Below, piece after piece: positions 5,370 to 6,382 of a DNA stretch of 6,382 nucleotides. The DNA is taken from contig JAOUEK010000124.1 in assembly GCA_029858755.1 (NCBI GenBank), positions 1-6,382 of the forward strand, given 5' to 3'. Below the pieces are notes generated by a model that was not told the DNA's origin, did no database searches, and worked only from the letters and a program-made list of their open reading frames with translations. Both the position numbers and the translations under genes were made by a program. The DNA is from Thermoleophilia bacterium (GTDB lineage Bacteria; Actinomycetota; Thermoleophilia; Gaiellales; Gaiellaceae). Numbering within the stretch: the first letter of the stretch is position 1; each line of letters opens with the position of its first letter.

Positions 5370-6185
5370 TCAGGTCAGCGCCCGCGCGAGCAGCCGGTCG
5401 CGCAGGCGCGTCGGCAGGCGCTCGGTCCACGCCCGCAGATGGGCGTCCCGCCCGACGACGTACCGGGCCTTCGGCCGCGCCGTCGTGAGCGCGTGCTCGA
5501 CGGCGAGCGCGACGACGTCGGGGTCTTCGCCCGGCCCGCGCGCGGCGGCGACGGCGCGGAAGCGCGCCACCGCCGTCTCGTACAGCGCCGCCGACTCCGG
5601 CGCCACGGCCGCCTGCAGCTCGTCGGCCCGAGTGGCGCCCTTCTCCCAGAGAAGGGTGCGGACGCTCGCGGGCTCCACGATCGAGACTGCGATCCCCCAA
5701 GGGCGTAGCTCCACGCGCAGCGAGTCCGCGACCGCCTCCAGCGCGTGCTTGGATGCGGCGTAGGGCCCGAGGAAGGGGAGCGCGCTGCGTCCCCCGATCG
5801 AGCCCATCAGCACCACGCGGCCCCGCGCCCGACGCAGCGCGGGCAGGAGTGCCTGGACGACGGCCACCTGGGCAACGACGTTCACCTCCAGCTGCTGGCG
5901 TCGCAGCTCCTCGAGCGGGACGAGCTCGAGCGGGGCGGCTACTGCGATCCCGGCATTGGCGACCAGCCCGTCGAGACGGTTCCCGACGGTGTCGGCCGCC
6001 GCGGCCACCATCGCTGCGTCGGTGACGTCGAGGGTGATCGGCTCGGTGCCCGACGCGCGCAGGGAGCCTGCGTCAGCAGCCGTCCGGACACCCGCGAGCA
6101 CGCGCCAGCCGGCCCGTGCGAGCCGCTCCGCGCACGCGCGGCCGATCCCCGAGGAGGCACCGGTGACGACGACCGTCCGTCCGAT
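5370..6185 (-). CDS. Short-chain dehydrogenase/reductase (classical SDR), start codon uncertain
   Basis: A classical Rossmann-fold NAD(P)-dependent oxidoreductase of unknown substrate. Counting from ATC at 6185 (271 residues), the cofactor motif TGASSGIG is at 8-15, the LDV acidic turn at 52-54, NAG at 77-79 and the active-site Asn in EVNVVAQ at 102. The catalytic Ser is in MGSIGG at 129 and YAASK gives Tyr142 and Lys146. EPASVRT (171-177) follows the sixth strand and RYVVGRDA (241-248) sits in the C-terminal region. No ATG, GTG or TTG occurs in this frame between the upstream gene and TGASSGIG; the first is GTG at 6101, which would delete the cofactor motif. I therefore place the start at ATC 6185 (or ATC 6194) as a boundary of convenience. 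A rare start codon, a one-base sequence error (GTG 6202 lies in another frame) or frameshifting are the alternatives. Convergent with glmS. Confidence 0.82.
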   Translation of the reverse strand: MGRTVVVTGASSGIGRACAERLARAGWRVLAGVRTAADAGSLRASGTEPITLDVTDAAMVAAAADTVGNRLDGLVANAGIAVAAPLELVPLEELRRQQLEVNVVAQVAVVQALLPALRRARGRVVLMGSIGGRSALPFLGPYAASKHALEAVADSLRVELRPWGIAVSIVEPASVRTLLWEKGATRADELQAAVAPESAALYETAVARFRAVAAARGPGEDPDVVALAVEHALTTARPKARYVVGRDAHLRAWTERLPTRLRDRLLARALT

Positions 6186-6228
6186 GCGACCGATCGTCGC
6201 ACCCGCCGCCGAGCCGCGGCAACCCGCG

Positions 6229-6381
6229 TCAGTCCGCGAGCCTCTTCGCGCGCAGCTCTCCGACGGCGCGCGGCGACCTCTCCAGCGCCAGCCCGATGCC
6301 CTCGAGGATGCGCGGCACCTTCGTGAGCCGCACGTGTCGGAAGTCGGCAGAGGCGTTCGTCGACGCTCCGCGCCTGCGAGA
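6229..6381 (-). CDS. C-terminal fragment of an unrecognised protein (N-terminus beyond window)
   Basis: An open frame enters from the right edge and ends at TGA 6231-6229, giving 50 visible residues that finish AVGELRAKRLAD. The visible part includes DFRHVRLTKVPRILEGIG, has an amphipathic Arg/Leu/Ala-rich look, and shows no catalytic motif or membrane segment. I do not recognise the family. It lies upstream of the SDR on the same strand, about 35 to 45 bases from its presumed start, so the two could form an operon. The assignment as coding rests on frame, composition and sensible spacing, so it is tentative. Confidence 0.45.
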   Translation of the reverse strand, partial: SRRRGASTNASADFRHVRLTKVPRILEGIGLALERSPRAVGELRAKRLAD

Positions 6382-6382
6382 G

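Noticed and set aside
3343..5700. Very long open frame on the minus strand opposite glmS
   Set aside because: It is antisense to an unmistakable GlmS, rich in Arg, Asp and Val as expected from the complement of GC-biased codons, and shows no family motif. High-GC genes routinely leave such open antisense frames.
5745..6326. Plus-strand open frames opposite the SDR
   Set aside because: Arg/Pro/Ala-rich shadows with no motifs; the minus strand holds the clear SDR motifs.
1..6382. Search for a defence system, mobile element, CRISPR array or tRNA
   Set aside because: No direct-repeat array, transposase motif, insertion-sequence ends or cloverleaf was seen. Nearly all the sequence is accounted for by housekeeping genes.

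Overview
This is a high-GC bacterial window with actinobacterial character. The conserved order rplM-rpsI-glmM-glmS, the frequent GTG starts, the near absence of Shine-Dalgarno sites before some genes and the probable leaderless starts all point that way. A deep-branching class such as Thermoleophilia would fit, but that placement is inferred from sequence style only.

Left edge (1-541, minus strand): the N-terminal 137 codons of thiamine diphosphokinase run off the window. A clear TPP riboswitch precedes them, with its own promoter. The Shine-Dalgarno site of the kinase lies in the 3' end of the aptamer, so the product of the enzyme (TPP) probably represses its translation.

Centre (551-5295, plus strand): five co-directional genes. 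The first is a small uracil-DNA-glycosylase-superfamily protein, whose stop overlaps the start of rplM. Then come ribosomal proteins L13 (rplM) and S9 (rpsI), phosphoglucosamine mutase (glmM) and glutamine-fructose-6-phosphate aminotransferase (glmS). GlmS makes glucosamine-6-phosphate and GlmM isomerises it to glucosamine-1-phosphate, the first two steps to UDP-GlcNAc and peptidoglycan. L13 and S9 belong to the large and small ribosomal subunits, so the block joins translation with wall-precursor supply. Internal promoter-like sites precede rplM, glmM and glmS, so the block may be several overlapping transcription units.

Right edge (5370-6381, minus strand): a classical short-chain dehydrogenase/reductase convergent with glmS, and upstream of it the last 50 codons of an unrecognised protein. 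The dehydrogenase has all its family motifs but no ATG, GTG or TTG start ahead of its cofactor-binding motif, which is the oddest point in the window.

I see no mobile element, CRISPR array, tRNA, rRNA, defence system or novel multi-gene system. The region is largely housekeeping. The points worth a second look are the riboswitch arrangement, the start of the dehydrogenase gene and a recurring GCTAnnAT promoter element.
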